Source: Mycobacterium paraense (GTDB lineage Bacteria; Actinomycetota; Actinomycetes; Mycobacteriales; Mycobacteriaceae). From it: 64,000 nt of DNA. Below, piece after piece: positions 24,363 to 33,490 of this stretch. The number at the start of each line of letters is the position of its first letter. The first letter of the stretch is position 1. Under the pieces are notes generated by a model. It did no database searches and had not been told where the DNA came from. It was given only the letters and a program-made list of their open reading frames with translations. The stretch covers positions 124,001 to 188,000 of the forward strand of contig NZ_LQPM01000003.1 in assembly GCF_002101815.1 (NCBI RefSeq). The letters run 5' to 3'. The translations under genes and the position numbers were made by a program.

Positions 24363-24824
24363 TCACCCCAATCGCTGGCGGGCGAAGAAGTCCTCCAGCG
24401 GCGCCGCGCATTCCCGCGCGAGAACACCGCCGCGCACCTCCGGGCGGTGGTTGAGCCGACGGTCGCGGACCACGTCCCACAGCGATCCGACCGCTCCCGT
24501 CTTGGGCTCCCACGCCCCGAACACCAGCCGCGCGACGCGGGCCAGGACCAACGCGCCCGCGCACATGGTGCACGGTTCGACGGTCACCGCGAGGGTGGCG
24601 CCCTCCAGCCGCCACCCGTCGCCGAGCACCTGCGCCGCGGCCCGCATCGCGAGGATTTCGGCGTGCGCGGTCGGATCACCAAGGGCCTCACGGGCATTCA
24701 CCGCCCGGGCCAGTTCGGTCCCGTCGGCGCCGACGACCACCGCGCCGATCGGCACGTCGCGGGGGCCGGCCGTCGCGGCGACCGACAGTGCGGCGCGGAT
24801 CAGCTCTTCGTCGCTCGCGATCAC
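24363..24824 (-). CDS. tadA: tRNA adenosine deaminase-like cytidine/deoxycytidylate deaminase (TadA family)
   Basis: A 153-residue zinc deaminase. The HAE motif is at 54-56 (Glu as proton shuttle) and PCTMC at 84-88 gives the two Cys zinc ligands. This pattern fits TadA, which converts wobble adenosine 34 of tRNA-Arg(ACG) to inosine; such a tRNA is encoded at 49074. GTG 24824 gives nearly the same length as Rv3752c (152). The longer open frame upstream only translates the 57-base repeats. The partner gene at 24961 lies upstream on the same strand. Confidence 0.92.
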   Translation of the reverse strand: MIASDEELIRAALSVAATAGPRDVPIGAVVVGADGTELARAVNAREALGDPTAHAEILAMRAAAQVLGDGWRLEGATLAVTVEPCTMCAGALVLARVARLVFGAWEPKTGAVGSLWDVVRDRRLNHRPEVRGGVLARECAAPLEDFFARQRLG

Positions 24825-24917
24825 CGACCGATCCTGATGGCGGCGACCCGCTTCGCCCGGCTCCGCCGCGCTCGCGATCACCGACCGATCCTGATGGCGG
24901 CGACCCGCCTCGCCCGG
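24813..24917. repeat. 57-bp period tandem repeat (two copies plus a fragment)
   Basis: A 48-base block occurs at 24813-24860 and again at 24870-24917 with one mismatch, a 57-base period. The first 12 bases of copy one are the opening codons of the deaminase gene. A shorter piece (GATCACCGACCGA) appears again at 24959-24971 at the end of the partner gene. The array looks like local duplication of the deaminase start region. Confidence 0.8.
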
Positions 24918-24920
24918 TCC

Positions 24921-24932
24921 CCCGCAAGCGGG
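24921..24932. repeat. CCCGC-AA-GCGGG hairpin in intergenic spacer
   Basis: A five-base stem closed by AA, inside GTCCCCCGCAAGCGGGAGGT. Sequences of this kind recur between genes in M. avium-group genomes as far as I recall. It lies between the deaminase and its partner gene. Confidence 0.4.
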
Positions 24933-24960
24933 AGGTGCCCCCACCGCCGCGCGCCTCCGA

Positions 24961-25482
24961 TCACCGACCGAGGCGGTCGATCACCGCCGACAGCTCGTCG
25001 GCGAAGCCCATCTCGCGGGCGATGCGGCCGAGTTGCTCGTCGGCGTAGAGGTCGCTCTCGTCGAGGATGACGCCCAGCACCGCCTCGGGCAGCCCGACGT
25101 CGGACAGCAGCCCCAGGTCGCCCTCCTCGAACGGGTCCGCGTCCTCGAGGTCCTCGGGGTCGATGTCGGCGTCGAGGTTATCCAGCGCTTCGGCGGCGAT
25201 GTCGTAGTCCAGCGCGGCGGTGGCATCCGAGAGCAGCAGTCTGGTCCCCGACGGACCCGGGCGAACGATGACGAAGAATTCGTCGTCGACGTCGAGGAGC
25301 CCGAAGACCGCGCCGGAGCTGCGCAGCTCACGCAGCTCGGTCTCGGCTGTCTTGAGGCTCGTCAGCGCCTTGGGAGACATGGCATAACAGCGCCATTTAC
25401 CCTCTTCGCGCACGACCGCGACGCCGAAGCCGTCCGGCGTGTCCGCGGACGGGCCTTGCGCGGAGGCCCGCTGTGCTCCCAT
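24961..25482 (-). CDS. tRNA adenosine deaminase-associated protein
   Basis: A 173-residue acidic protein matching the family named for its constant place next to the TadA-like gene (TIGR03941, Rv3753c). It has FGVAVVREEGKWRC, an Asp/Glu-rich centre (DADIDPEDLEDADPFEEGDL) and the C-terminal MGFADELSAVIDRL. No catalytic motif. Probably a partner or regulator of the deaminase. The spacer to the deaminase is filled by the 57-base repeats. Divergent from tyrA. Confidence 0.9.
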   Translation of the reverse strand: MGAQRASAQGPSADTPDGFGVAVVREEGKWRCYAMSPKALTSLKTAETELRELRSSGAVFGLLDVDDEFFVIVRPGPSGTRLLLSDATAALDYDIAAEALDNLDADIDPEDLEDADPFEEGDLGLLSDVGLPEAVLGVILDESDLYADEQLGRIAREMGFADELSAVIDRLGR

Positions 25483-25551
25483 GGGCGCCTACGCTAGTCG
25501 CTGACCAGGCCCTCTGACCAGACGCAGCGCTGACTGTGCCAACCTTGAACT

Positions 25552-26523
25552 GTGGCTCACCCTCGGTCTGAAACACCCATTTGCGTGCTCGGGCTGGGCC
25601 TCATCGGCGGTTCAATCATGCGGGCCGCCAACGCGGCCGGCCGCGAGGTGTTCGGCTACAACCGCTCGGTGGAGGGCGCGCACGCCGCCACCGCCGACGG
25701 CTTCGACGCCAGCACCGATCTCACCCACACCCTGACGCGCGCCGCCGATGCCGGCGCGCTGATCGTCCTGGCCGTGCCGATGCCGGCGCTGGCGGGCATG
25801 CTCGCCCACATCAGCGAGCTGGCACCTCGCTGCCCGCTGACGGATGTCACGAGCGTCAAAAGCGCGGTGCTCGACGAGGTTGCCGCGGCGGGCTTGCTGG
25901 AGCGTTTCGTCGGCGGTCACCCCATGACGGGCACCGCGGATTCGGGTTGGGCCGCGGGCTATGCCGGGTTGTTCACCAGGGCGCCGTGGGTGGTCAGCGT
26001 CGACGACCACGTGGACCCCCGCATCTGGTCGATGGTGGCGCAGCTCGCGCTGGACTGCGGCGCGCTGGTGGTGCCGGCCAAATCGGACGAGCACGACGCC
26101 GCGGCGGCCGCCATCTCCCATCTGCCGCACCTGCTCGCCGAGGCGCTCGCCGTCACCGCCGGAGAGGTGCCGCTGGCGTTCGCGCTGGCGGCCGGCTCCT
26201 TCCGCGACGGCACCCGGGTGGCGGGCACGGCACCGGACCTGGTGCGGGCGATGTGTGAGGGCAATTCCGCGCAGCTGCTGCCGGCAGTCGACCAGGTGAT
26301 CGAGCTACTCGTCCGCGCCCGCGAGTCGCTGGCCAGCCACAACTCGCTGGCCGACCTCATCGACGCGGGCCACGCCGCCCGGACGCGTTACGACAGCTTT
26401 CCGCGCTCCGACATCTTCACCGTCGTCGTCGGCGAGGAGAATTGGCGCGAAGAACTGGCCGCCGCGGGGCGGGCCGGCGGGGTGATCAGATCCGCTCTGC
26501 CAAGCCGGGATAGTCCACGATGA
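25552..26523 (+). CDS. tyrA: Prephenate dehydrogenase (tyrosine biosynthesis)
   Basis: A 323-residue TyrA that oxidatively decarboxylates prephenate to 4-hydroxyphenylpyruvate with NAD+. The Rossmann motif GLGLIGGS is at about 12-19, followed by LTDVTSVKS and the substrate His in GGHPMTG, with [11 protein letters not shown] in the helical dimer domain. No ACT domain is attached, in line with Rv3754. The start is GTG 25552. Its 3' end overlaps the convergent gene at 26486 by 38 bases. Confidence 0.95.
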   Translation: MAHPRSETPICVLGLGLIGGSIMRAANAAGREVFGYNRSVEGAHAATADGFDASTDLTHTLTRAADAGALIVLAVPMPALAGMLAHISELAPRCPLTDVTSVKSAVLDEVAAAGLLERFVGGHPMTGTADSGWAAGYAGLFTRAPWVVSVDDHVDPRIWSMVAQLALDCGALVVPAKSDEHDAAAAAISHLPHLLAEALAVTAGEVPLAFALAAGSFRDGTRVAGTAPDLVRAMCEGNSAQLLPAVDQVIELLVRARESLASHNSLADLIDAGHAARTRYDSFPRSDIFTVVVGEENWREELAAAGRAGGVIRSALPSRDSPR

Positions 26524-27085
26524 ATCCCTCTTCATCGGCGCTCACCGAGGTATCGGCGACCGGGGAGCGCAACTTGATCCCCTCGAGGCTTCCCTCGCTG
26601 GTGTAGCTCACCGTCGCCGCGGTGACGGACATGTCGGGCACGTTCACGTAGACCATCGGCAACGTCACCATGTCCGCCCGTTCGTGCAGCCCGAGGCGCC
26701 GGATGGGCAGCGCGTTGAAAAACGGGCTGAACACCACGTCGACGTCGAGCGCACCGTTGTAGCCGGCGCGCCGCTCGCCCTGGTGATCGGTGACCAGCCA
26801 CATGTTTTCCTCGTCGCGGGCGATGGAGAGCACGCGTTCCCGCTCGGCCAGTGTCACGGTCAGCCCGAGCCGCTTGGTGGCGCCGGTCTCGTCGGTCTGC
26901 ACGTCGTAGTAGGCGCCGAACGCCGGGTTGGTCGCGGTGGCGGCGGCCACGATGCGCCCATTCGCCCGGATCCGCTTGCCGGACACTTGGATTCGCACCG
27001 ATTCCATGCGGGATACGTCCTGCGCGCGCCAGGTCAACATCGCCTGCCACACGCGCCGGGCTGGGTCAGAGGGGGCTGCGTTCAC
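26486..27085 (-). CDS. Putative glycolipid-binding protein (Rv3755c-type)
   Basis: A 199-residue protein of the 'putative glycolipid-binding' family (PF06475): [14 protein letters not shown], then long beta-strands with [16 protein letters not shown] and the C-terminal [12 protein letters not shown]. No signal peptide. GTG 27085 gives the same length as remembered Rv3755c. It is the last gene downstream of the proX-V-W-Z operon, with a four-base gap, and may be cotranscribed with it. Ligand unknown. Confidence 0.88.
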   Translation of the reverse strand: MNAAPSDPARRVWQAMLTWRAQDVSRMESVRIQVSGKRIRANGRIVAAATATNPAFGAYYDVQTDETGATKRLGLTVTLAERERVLSIARDEENMWLVTDHQGERRAGYNGALDVDVVFSPFFNALPIRRLGLHERADMVTLPMVYVNVPDMSVTAATVSYTSEGSLEGIKLRSPVADTSVSADEEGFIVDYPGLAERI

Positions 27086-27089
27086 GCTT

Positions 27090-27848
27090 CTACCGTAGGA
27101 CGTGTGCTTCGGCGGCGGCGGGTTTGCCCCCAAGTGCGGCGGGCGTCACGTGGTCGCGCCGCCGGGCACCCCGGCCTGACCGGCCACGCAGCCGCCCGGT
27201 GCCGGGCGCCGACGCCCACACCGCCAGCGCGAGCAGGCCGTCGAGGATCAGCGCCAGCGCGGCCACCATCAGCGCACCGACCAGCGCGAGCTGGAATTGG
27301 CGCTCCTTGATCCCGTCGATCAGGTATCGGCCCAGCCCACCGAGACTGGCATAGGCGGCCACCGTCGCGGTGGCGACCACCTGCAGCGTCGCGTTGCGCA
27401 GCCCGCCCAGGATCAGCGGCAGCGCGTTGGGTATCTCGACGCGCAGCAGCACCCGGGTCTCCGTCATGCCCATGGCGCGGGCGGCGTCGACCACTGTCGG
27501 CTCGACGTTGGCGACGCCCGCGTAGGTGCCGGCCAGCAGCGAGGGCACGCCGAGCAGCATCAGGGCGACCAGCGGCGGCCCGAGGCCCAGCCCGAACAGC
27601 AGCACCCCGAGCAGCAGCACGCCCAGCGTCGGCAACGCCCGCAGGCCGTTCACCGCGCCCACCACCAGGAGCGTCCCGCGACCCGTGTGGCCGATGATCA
27701 GCCCGATCGGGACGGCGATCACCGCGGACGCGGCCACCGCGACGGCGGTGTATTCCAGATGCTCCGCGATGCGCGCCGCCAGCCCGACCGGACCGGTCCA
27801 GTTTTCGGCGGTCAGCAGGTAGGACAGCGCCTGCTGCACGAAGTTCAT
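27090..27848 (-). CDS. proZ: Osmoprotectant ABC transporter permease ProZ
   Basis: A 252-residue inner-membrane permease of the OpuC/ProW type, with about six helices and the ABC-facing loop (EAA region) around DAARAMGMTETRVLLRVEIPNALP. It pairs with ProW and the ATPase ProV to import glycine betaine, choline or similar solutes. ATG 27848 overlaps the proW stop. The C-terminal 35 residues are basic and Gly/Ala-rich, beyond the usual end of the fold. Confidence 0.93.
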   Translation of the reverse strand: MNFVQQALSYLLTAENWTGPVGLAARIAEHLEYTAVAVAASAVIAVPIGLIIGHTGRGTLLVVGAVNGLRALPTLGVLLLGVLLFGLGLGPPLVALMLLGVPSLLAGTYAGVANVEPTVVDAARAMGMTETRVLLRVEIPNALPLILGGLRNATLQVVATATVAAYASLGGLGRYLIDGIKERQFQLALVGALMVAALALILDGLLALAVWASAPGTGRLRGRSGRGARRRDHVTPAALGGKPAAAEAHVLR

Positions 27849-28531
27849 CGCGCACCGCCCACGACCGGGGCCACCACCGGGCGGCGCCGGGGGATCCGCC
27901 CTGCGCGCTCCCACGGCGTGGCGAGCCGGCCGGCCACCACAATGAGCGCGTCGATGACCGTCGCCAGCACGAACAGCGCGACGATCCCGGCGACGATCTG
28001 GTCGCTCTTGTTGGTCTGGTAGCCCTCGGTGAACCAGGTGCCCAGGCCGCCGATGCCGATCACCGAGCCGACCGAGACCATCGCTATGTTGGTCACCACG
28101 ACCACACGCAACCCGGCGACCAACACCGGAATAGACAGCGGCAGTTCCACTTTCAGCATCCGCCTGAGCGTCGGGTAGCCCACCGCGGCTGCGGCGTCGC
28201 GCACCTGGGCCGGCACCGCGTCCAGCGCCTCGAGGACCGCCCGCACCAGCAGCGCGGCGGTATAGGCGGTCAGCGCGACCATGACGTTGGCCTCGTCGAG
28301 GATCCGGGTTCCGATGATCATCGGCAAGACCACGAACAGTGCCAGCGACGGAACGGTGAACACGACGGCGGCGGTTGCGGTCGTGAGCCGCCGCGCGATC
28401 GGCACGCGCTGCACCGCGACGCCCAGCGGGACCGCGATGGCCAACCCGATCAGCACCGGCACCAACGACAGCCGCAGGTGCACCACGGTCAGGGCCCAGG
28501 CGTCGTCGAGGTGGGTGAGTAGGTAGTGCAT
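27845..28531 (-). CDS. proW: Osmoprotectant ABC transporter permease ProW
   Basis: A 228-residue permease, paralogue of ProZ, with the cytoplasmic loop DAAAAVGYPTLRRMLKVELPLS that contacts the ATPase. The C-terminal helix is followed by a basic tail. It begins two bases after the proV stop and overlaps proZ by four bases, so stoichiometry is set by coupled translation. Confidence 0.94.
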   Translation of the reverse strand: MHYLLTHLDDAWALTVVHLRLSLVPVLIGLAIAVPLGVAVQRVPIARRLTTATAAVVFTVPSLALFVVLPMIIGTRILDEANVMVALTAYTAALLVRAVLEALDAVPAQVRDAAAAVGYPTLRRMLKVELPLSIPVLVAGLRVVVVTNIAMVSVGSVIGIGGLGTWFTEGYQTNKSDQIVAGIVALFVLATVIDALIVVAGRLATPWERAGRIPRRRPVVAPVVGGAR

Positions 28532-28533
28532 CG

Positions 28534-29625
28534 TTAGCTCCCCCGGCGGGCTTCTACCGCGGCCAGCACGTCGGCGGCCAGCACGCCGCCGATGACCTTG
28601 CCTCCGTCGTCCACGGCGACACCGACGCCCGACGGCGACGACAGCGCCGCGTCGAGGGCGTGGCTGAGGTTGCCGTCCGGCCGGAACAGCGAGCCGACGC
28701 CGCTCATGCTGTCGGGCAACGGCGCGCCCGCGCGATGCTTGCTCAGGCCGTCGGCGTCGATCCAGCCCACCGGCGCGCCCGCGTCGTCGACCACCACCGC
28801 CCAGCCGTCGGGAAGGCCGGTCTCGCGCAGGCTGCCGGCGGCGACGCGCTCGATGTCACGCAGGGGCAACCCCGCCGCGTCCATGAGCTGCAGCCACCGA
28901 TAGCCGCGGCCCAGGCCGATGAACCTCGCCACGAATTCGTTGGCCGGGCGCGAAAGGAGCTGCGCGGCTTCGTCGTACTGCTGCAGTACGCCCGCTTTGA
29001 ACACGGCGACCCGCTCGCCCAGCCTGAGCGCCTCGTCGATGTCGTGCGTGACGAAGACGATGGTCTTGTGCAATTCGCTTTGCAGCCGCAGTATTTCGTT
29101 CTGCAGCTCGTGCCGCACCACCGGGTCGACGGCGGAGAACGGCTCGTCCATCAGCAGGATGGGCGGGTCGGCTGCGAGCGCGCGTGCCACACCAACGCGT
29201 TGTTGCTCACCGCCGGACAGCTGGGCCGGGTAGCGGGTGGCGATCTTGGCGTCCAGGCCGACGCGTTCGAGCACCTCGTACGCGGCTTTGCGGGCGGCCC
29301 GGCGAGGCTGACCCTTCAGCACCGGAACGGTTGCGACATTGTCGATTACACGCTGGTGGGGCATCAGACCGGCGTGCTGTATGACGTAGCCGATCCCGAG
29401 GCGCAGCCGCACCGGGTTGACCGCTTTGACGTTCGCCCCGTCGACGGTGATGGTGCCGGAGGTCGGCTCGATCATCCGGTTGATCATCCGCAGCGCCGTG
29501 GTCTTGCCGCTGCCCGAGGAACCGACGAAGACGGTCAATTTGCCGTTGGGGACCGCCAGGCTCAGGCGGTCCACGGCGGCGGTCCCGTCGGCGAATACCT
29601 TGCTGACGTTGTCGAAGACGATCAA
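28534..29625 (-). CDS. proV: Osmoprotectant ABC transporter ATPase ProV
   Basis: A 363-residue ATP-binding subunit. Walker A is GSSGSGKTT near residue 35, the signature is LSGGEQQRVGVARAL, Walker B ILLMDEPFSAVDP, and the switch His is in VFVTHDIDEAL. The C-terminal 120 residues form two CBS-like repeats (VVVDDAGAPVGWIDADG and VAVDDGGKVIGGVL), which in OpuA-type systems sense ionic strength. The start is TTG 29625, overlapping the proX stop (TTGA). Confidence 0.95.
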   Translation of the reverse strand: MIVFDNVSKVFADGTAAVDRLSLAVPNGKLTVFVGSSGSGKTTALRMINRMIEPTSGTITVDGANVKAVNPVRLRLGIGYVIQHAGLMPHQRVIDNVATVPVLKGQPRRAARKAAYEVLERVGLDAKIATRYPAQLSGGEQQRVGVARALAADPPILLMDEPFSAVDPVVRHELQNEILRLQSELHKTIVFVTHDIDEALRLGERVAVFKAGVLQQYDEAAQLLSRPANEFVARFIGLGRGYRWLQLMDAAGLPLRDIERVAAGSLRETGLPDGWAVVVDDAGAPVGWIDADGLSKHRAGAPLPDSMSGVGSLFRPDGNLSHALDAALSSPSGVGVAVDDGGKVIGGVLAADVLAAVEARRGS

Positions 29626-30575
29626 CGCCGTTGGCCGATCGGATGGGCGAATCCGTTGAACTGCACCCAGTTTCGTGCAGCCTGGTCCGGATCGACTCCC
29701 GAGTTGCCGGACACCGCGGCGTTCAGCCCCGCCACGCCGGTGGTGGTGAGCTTCGCCGAGACCGCGTCGAGCACGTTTTTGAGCAAATCCGACTTCTTCT
29801 GCGAATTCACCAGCGGCACAATGTTGCCGGCCAAGAAGTTGTGCTCCGGATCGTCGAGCGCCACCAGGTGTTCCTGCAGGATCGCCGGTGACGTGCTGAA
29901 GATGTTCGCGGCCGTCACCCTGCCTTCCAGCAACGCGCGCACGGTCACCGCGCCGCCGCCGTCGTTGATCGCGATGAAATTGCCCGGGCTGATGTTGAGC
30001 CCGTACTTCTGGCGCAGGCCCGGAAGGCCCGAGGGCCGGTTCTCGAACGCCGAGGGCGCTCCGAACCGCACGTCGGGCGAGTGGGCGGCCAGGTCGCCGA
30101 TCGTCTTCAAATTCCAGTCCCGGGCGGTGCCGGGGGTGACGGTGACCGTGTCGGTGTCCGAGGCCGGCGACGGCGTGAGAATCGACAGGTCACCGGGAAG
30201 CTGCTTGTACAACTCCAACTCGACATCGTCGAGCATGGTCGCCGTGGAGTTGGGCGCGAAGTACAACAGCAGGTTGCCGATGTACTCCGGCACCAGATCG
30301 ATGGAATGATCCTTCAGCGCAGGGATATAGGTCTCCCGGCTGCCGATGCCCATTCGGCGCCCGATTTCAAAACCGTTGGCCTGCAGCGCCTGTGCGTAGA
30401 TTTCGGCGACGATCTGAGATTCCGGGAAATCGCCGGAGCCGACCACGATGGATTTGGGGCTGCGGGTCTCCGCCCCCAGCGGATCGGAATTGCTGCAGGC
30501 CGCGATCAGGCCTACCGTGGCCAGCCACACCGCCGCCCGGAAGGTCGCGCGGCGGGCGCGGGGCAGCATCGTCAT
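29622..30575 (-). CDS. proX: Osmoprotectant-binding lipoprotein ProX
   Basis: A 317-residue periplasmic-type substrate-binding lipoprotein. The signal peptide ends in the lipobox LIAAC with acylated Cys27. The fold is the OpuAC/QAT family, with SIVVGSGDFPESQIVAEIYA at the start and several aromatic residues that could cage a quaternary ammonium group. First gene of the proX-V-W-Z operon; in other bacteria such operons are induced by osmotic stress, but no control site was identified here. Confidence 0.94.
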   Translation of the reverse strand: MTMLPRARRATFRAAVWLATVGLIAACSNSDPLGAETRSPKSIVVGSGDFPESQIVAEIYAQALQANGFEIGRRMGIGSRETYIPALKDHSIDLVPEYIGNLLLYFAPNSTATMLDDVELELYKQLPGDLSILTPSPASDTDTVTVTPGTARDWNLKTIGDLAAHSPDVRFGAPSAFENRPSGLPGLRQKYGLNISPGNFIAINDGGGAVTVRALLEGRVTAANIFSTSPAILQEHLVALDDPEHNFLAGNIVPLVNSQKKSDLLKNVLDAVSAKLTTTGVAGLNAAVSGNSGVDPDQAARNWVQFNGFAHPIGQRR

Positions 30576-30689
30576 AACGCCGACACTAACGGCAGAAGCG
30601 CCGCGGCGCGGCTCTCCCGAGCGCAGGTCGCGGGTGGTGTTTTGGGTGGATTTGTTTCAATCTGCCCAGGATGGGACAAAGATGAAAGT

Positions 30690-31031
30690 ATGAGCGGCCA
30701 ATCCGATGCCACGCCTCCACCGCCTCCACCGCCACCGCCTGCTCCGGCAGCCAAGGAGCCGGCCGTCGGCTTCACTCGCGCCGGCGCTTTATGGACGTCC
30801 CTGATTATCGGCTTCCTGATCCTGATCCTGCTGCTGATCTTCATAGCTCAGAACACGGATTCGGCGGCGTTCGCGTTCTTCGGCTGGCGCTGGAGCCTGC
30901 CGCTGGGCGTCGCGATCCTGCTCGCGGCGGTGGTCGGCGGTCTGATCACCGTCGCGGCCGGCACCGCGCGGATCCTTCAGCTGCGCCGCGCCGCGAAGAA
31001 GCACCACGCGGCGGCCACGCGGCCGGTCTAG
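30690..31031 (+). CDS. Small membrane protein with LapA-like (DUF1049) domain
   Basis: A 113-residue protein. A Pro-rich cytoplasmic lead (nine consecutive Pro) is followed by two membrane helices (about 34-54 and 68-90), with the short loop QNTDSAAFAFFGWRWSLPLG that marks LapA/DUF1049 proteins, and a basic tail. It is equivalent to Rv3760. The stop overlaps the end of the convergent kinase-fold gene by four bases. Confidence 0.88.
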   Translation: MSGQSDATPPPPPPPPPAPAAKEPAVGFTRAGALWTSLIIGFLILILLLIFIAQNTDSAAFAFFGWRWSLPLGVAILLAAVVGGLITVAAGTARILQLRRAAKKHHAAATRPV

Positions 31032-32074
31032 CCGGGGAGCTTGGCGAGCTCGGCCAAACCGCGCGAGATCAGGGGCGCGACGACCTCGGGCGTGTGTTCG
31101 GACTCCGTTCCGCTGGCCAGGTCCGACATCCGCCGGCGGAAGTCGATGCCGGCGGCGATGATGGCGAGCTTGAAGTAGGCCAGCGCCATGTAGAACTCCC
31201 AATGCGCCAGCGGCAGCCCGGCCGCCAGCGAGTAGCGGTCCGCCAGCTCGTCGGCCGTGGGCAACAGCGGTGACGTCCAGGCGGCTTGGGCGTTGACGAT
31301 CAGGTCCAGCGCCGGGTCGCGGTAAACGCACATCAGCGCCGCGTCGGACAGCGGGTCGCCCAGGGTCGACATCTCCCAGTCCACGACGGCGCGCACCGTC
31401 GCCGGATCGTCGGCATCCAGGATGGTGTTGTCGATCCGGTAGTCGCCGTGCACGATCGAGGTCCGGCTCTGCTGCGGAATTGATTGCCGCAAGCCCGAAT
31501 GCAGCCGCTCGACGTCGGCGTCGCGGTGGTCGTCGGGCAGGCGCACCAGCTCCCACTGCGAGCCCCACCGCCGCACCTGCCGCTCCAGGTAACCGCTGGG
31601 CTTGCCAAAGTCGGCCAGCCCCACCGCGTTCGGGTCGACGCTGTGCAGATCGACGAGCACCCGGATCAGGGAGTCCACGCAGGCGTCGATCACGGTGTGG
31701 CTGAACGCTTCGAGTTGCGCGCGGCGGCGCACCACCTGCCCGGCAACGAATTCGACGACCTGGAACGGCGCGCCCAGCACCGAGTCGTCCTCGCACAGCG
31801 CGATCGTGCGCGCGACCGGGACGGGCGTGTCCTGCAGGGCGGCGACCACCCTGTATTCGCGGGCCATATCGTGCGCCGACGGCGTAAGCCCGTGCAGCGG
31901 CGGACGCCGGACCAGCCAGCTCGTCGCGTCGTCGTACACCCGGAACGTCAGGTTCGAACGGCCGCCGGAGATGAACTCGCCCCGCAGCTCGCCGTCGCGG
32001 CCGATCCCGAGCGAGCGCAGGTACCGGTCCAGCGAGGCCAGGTCGAGCCCGTCGAGTCGGTCAGTTGCAGTCAC
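31028..32074 (-). CDS. fadE36: APH-fold phosphotransferase (Rv3761c/'FadE36' type)
   Basis: A 348-residue protein of the aminoglycoside-phosphotransferase/choline-kinase fold, despite the historic acyl-CoA dehydrogenase name of the M. tuberculosis orthologue. Motifs: the nucleotide loop SGGRSNLTFRV, the Brenner motif SIVHGDYRIDN, and the metal Asp of VVDWEMSTLGDP. No ACAD motif is present. The closest named folds are the kinase domains of ACAD10/11 and bacterial LvaA, which phosphorylate 4-hydroxyacyl-CoA. GTG 32074 is the chosen start. It lies 35 bases downstream of a histidine phosphatase gene. Confidence 0.88.
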   Translation of the reverse strand: MTATDRLDGLDLASLDRYLRSLGIGRDGELRGEFISGGRSNLTFRVYDDATSWLVRRPPLHGLTPSAHDMAREYRVVAALQDTPVPVARTIALCEDDSVLGAPFQVVEFVAGQVVRRRAQLEAFSHTVIDACVDSLIRVLVDLHSVDPNAVGLADFGKPSGYLERQVRRWGSQWELVRLPDDHRDADVERLHSGLRQSIPQQSRTSIVHGDYRIDNTILDADDPATVRAVVDWEMSTLGDPLSDAALMCVYRDPALDLIVNAQAAWTSPLLPTADELADRYSLAAGLPLAHWEFYMALAYFKLAIIAAGIDFRRRMSDLASGTESEHTPEVVAPLISRGLAELAKLPG

Positions 32075-32109
32075 TCGAAATTGTTTACCACCGCCGGTGT
32101 CGACCAAGT

Positions 32110-32718
32110 TCACCACCGCTGGTTTCTCGGCAGCAGGTCCCACACGTGCTCGGTGGTGTTGACCGACGCCACCGTCGCCTCGCCGGTCCGCGAGAACAGC
32201 AGCCGGGTCACCGACGCGTAGTCGACGGGGAAGGACAACAACCGGGTCGTCCCGAGGATCTCGTGCAGCAGCACGTTGATCACGCCGCCATGGCTGAACA
32301 CCGCGACGGTGTCCTCGGGATCGGCGGCGGTGACCAGGTCGTCGACCGCCGCGCGGACGCGCGCCCGGAATGCGTCCTCGTCGACCGCGCTCGGCAGGTG
32401 CCCCCGGGCCAGGCGCGCCCACTCCTCGGGTCGTTCCGCCTTGATCTGCTCGACGGGGATGTAGACGGGAAGGTCGCGGTCGTATTCGGCGAACCTGGGG
32501 TCGATTTCGACGCTGAGCGCGCGGGCCGCCGCCACGGGCTCGGCGGTCTGGATGGCGCGCCGCTGGGGGCTGCTCACCACGCGCGATATCGGAAACCTGG
32601 CGAGCGCGTCGGGCAGCCTCTTGACCTGAGCAAGCCCCTCCTCGGACAGGTTCGGATCAGAGCCCTCGCCGTGTTCGCTGCGCAGCGGTAACGCGTGGCG
32701 GACCAGCAGCACTTGCAT
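32110..32718 (-). CDS. Histidine phosphatase (phosphoglycerate-mutase superfamily)
   Basis: A 202-residue branch-1 histidine phosphatase. The phospho-acceptor His is in LLVRHALP at residues 5-12 and the second His in AVFSHGGVINVLL; Arg in SSPQRRAIQTA completes the site. These act on phosphorylated metabolites and are hard to place by sequence. It is probably cotranscribed with the APH-fold kinase downstream and diverges from the methyltransferase at 32783. Confidence 0.92.
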   Translation of the reverse strand: MQVLLVRHALPLRSEHGEGSDPNLSEEGLAQVKRLPDALARFPISRVVSSPQRRAIQTAEPVAAARALSVEIDPRFAEYDRDLPVYIPVEQIKAERPEEWARLARGHLPSAVDEDAFRARVRAAVDDLVTAADPEDTVAVFSHGGVINVLLHEILGTTRLLSFPVDYASVTRLLFSRTGEATVASVNTTEHVWDLLPRNQRW

Positions 32719-32782
32719 CTTCGTTCCCGTCGTCGGATTGTGGGCAGCGCCAGTTTCTCATCGCGCCTCACGAGGAGGAGAG

Positions 32783-33463
32783 ATGACCCAGCCGGGCATC
32801 GATTGGGACGCCGCCTACCGGCGGGAGGCACCGCCGCCGTGGAGCATAGGCCGGCCGCAGCCCGAGCTGGCGGTCCTGATCGACCAAGGCAGGATCCGCG
32901 GCGATGTCCTGGATTCCGGTTGCGGCCATGCCGAGCTGTCGCTGGCGCTCGCGGCGCGCGGCTACACGGTCGTCGGCCTGGACGCCAGCGCCACCGCTAT
33001 CGCGGCCGCGACCGCGGCGGCGGCCGAACGCGGGCTGACGACGGCGACCTTCGCACAGGCCGACGTCACCAGCTTCCGCGGTTACCCACCCGGTTCCGAA
33101 GGGCGCTTCTCGACCATCCTGGACAGCGGACTGTTCCACGCGCTGCCTCCCGAGCGGCGCCAGGACTACCTGCAGTCGATCTTTCGTGCCGCCGCGCCGG
33201 GGGCCGCGCTGTACATCCTCGCCTTCGCCACCGGGGCGCTCGGCCAGAGCGACGGGCCCGGCCCGCGCGGCTTCACCGAAAACGAGTTGCGCGACGCCGT
33301 CTCCCAGCTCTGGCGCGTCGACGACGTCCGCCCCGCGAAGCTGTACGGCAACGCGGTCGCCCTCGCATCCGTCCAGGTCTTGTCGCCGGACATCGAGCGC
33401 GACGACGAAGGCCACTTCATGGCGCCGGGGTTCCTGCTCAGCGCGCACAAGCCCGAAGAGTGA
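32783..33463 (+). CDS. SAM-dependent methyltransferase
   Basis: A 226-residue class-I methyltransferase resembling the TPMT/tellurite-resistance group. Motif I is DSGCGHAELS (about 43-52), the acidic loop VVGLDAS binds ribose, and the post-motif FSTILDSGLFHALPPERR is typical of that group, which methylates thiols or small metalloids. GAGGAGGAG is placed ideally before ATG 32783. The next operon starts 60 bases on. Confidence 0.9.
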   Translation: MTQPGIDWDAAYRREAPPPWSIGRPQPELAVLIDQGRIRGDVLDSGCGHAELSLALAARGYTVVGLDASATAIAAATAAAAERGLTTATFAQADVTSFRGYPPGSEGRFSTILDSGLFHALPPERRQDYLQSIFRAAAPGAALYILAFATGALGQSDGPGPRGFTENELRDAVSQLWRVDDVRPAKLYGNAVALASVQVLSPDIERDDEGHFMAPGFLLSAHKPEE

Positions 33464-33490
33464 AGCCGGCGGCACTTCCCGCCGACCACG

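Noticed and set aside
31028..32074. Annotation as acyl-CoA dehydrogenase from the name FadE36
   Set aside because: The sequence has kinase-fold motifs (HGDYRIDN, VVDWEM) and none of the flavin or acyl-CoA motifs.
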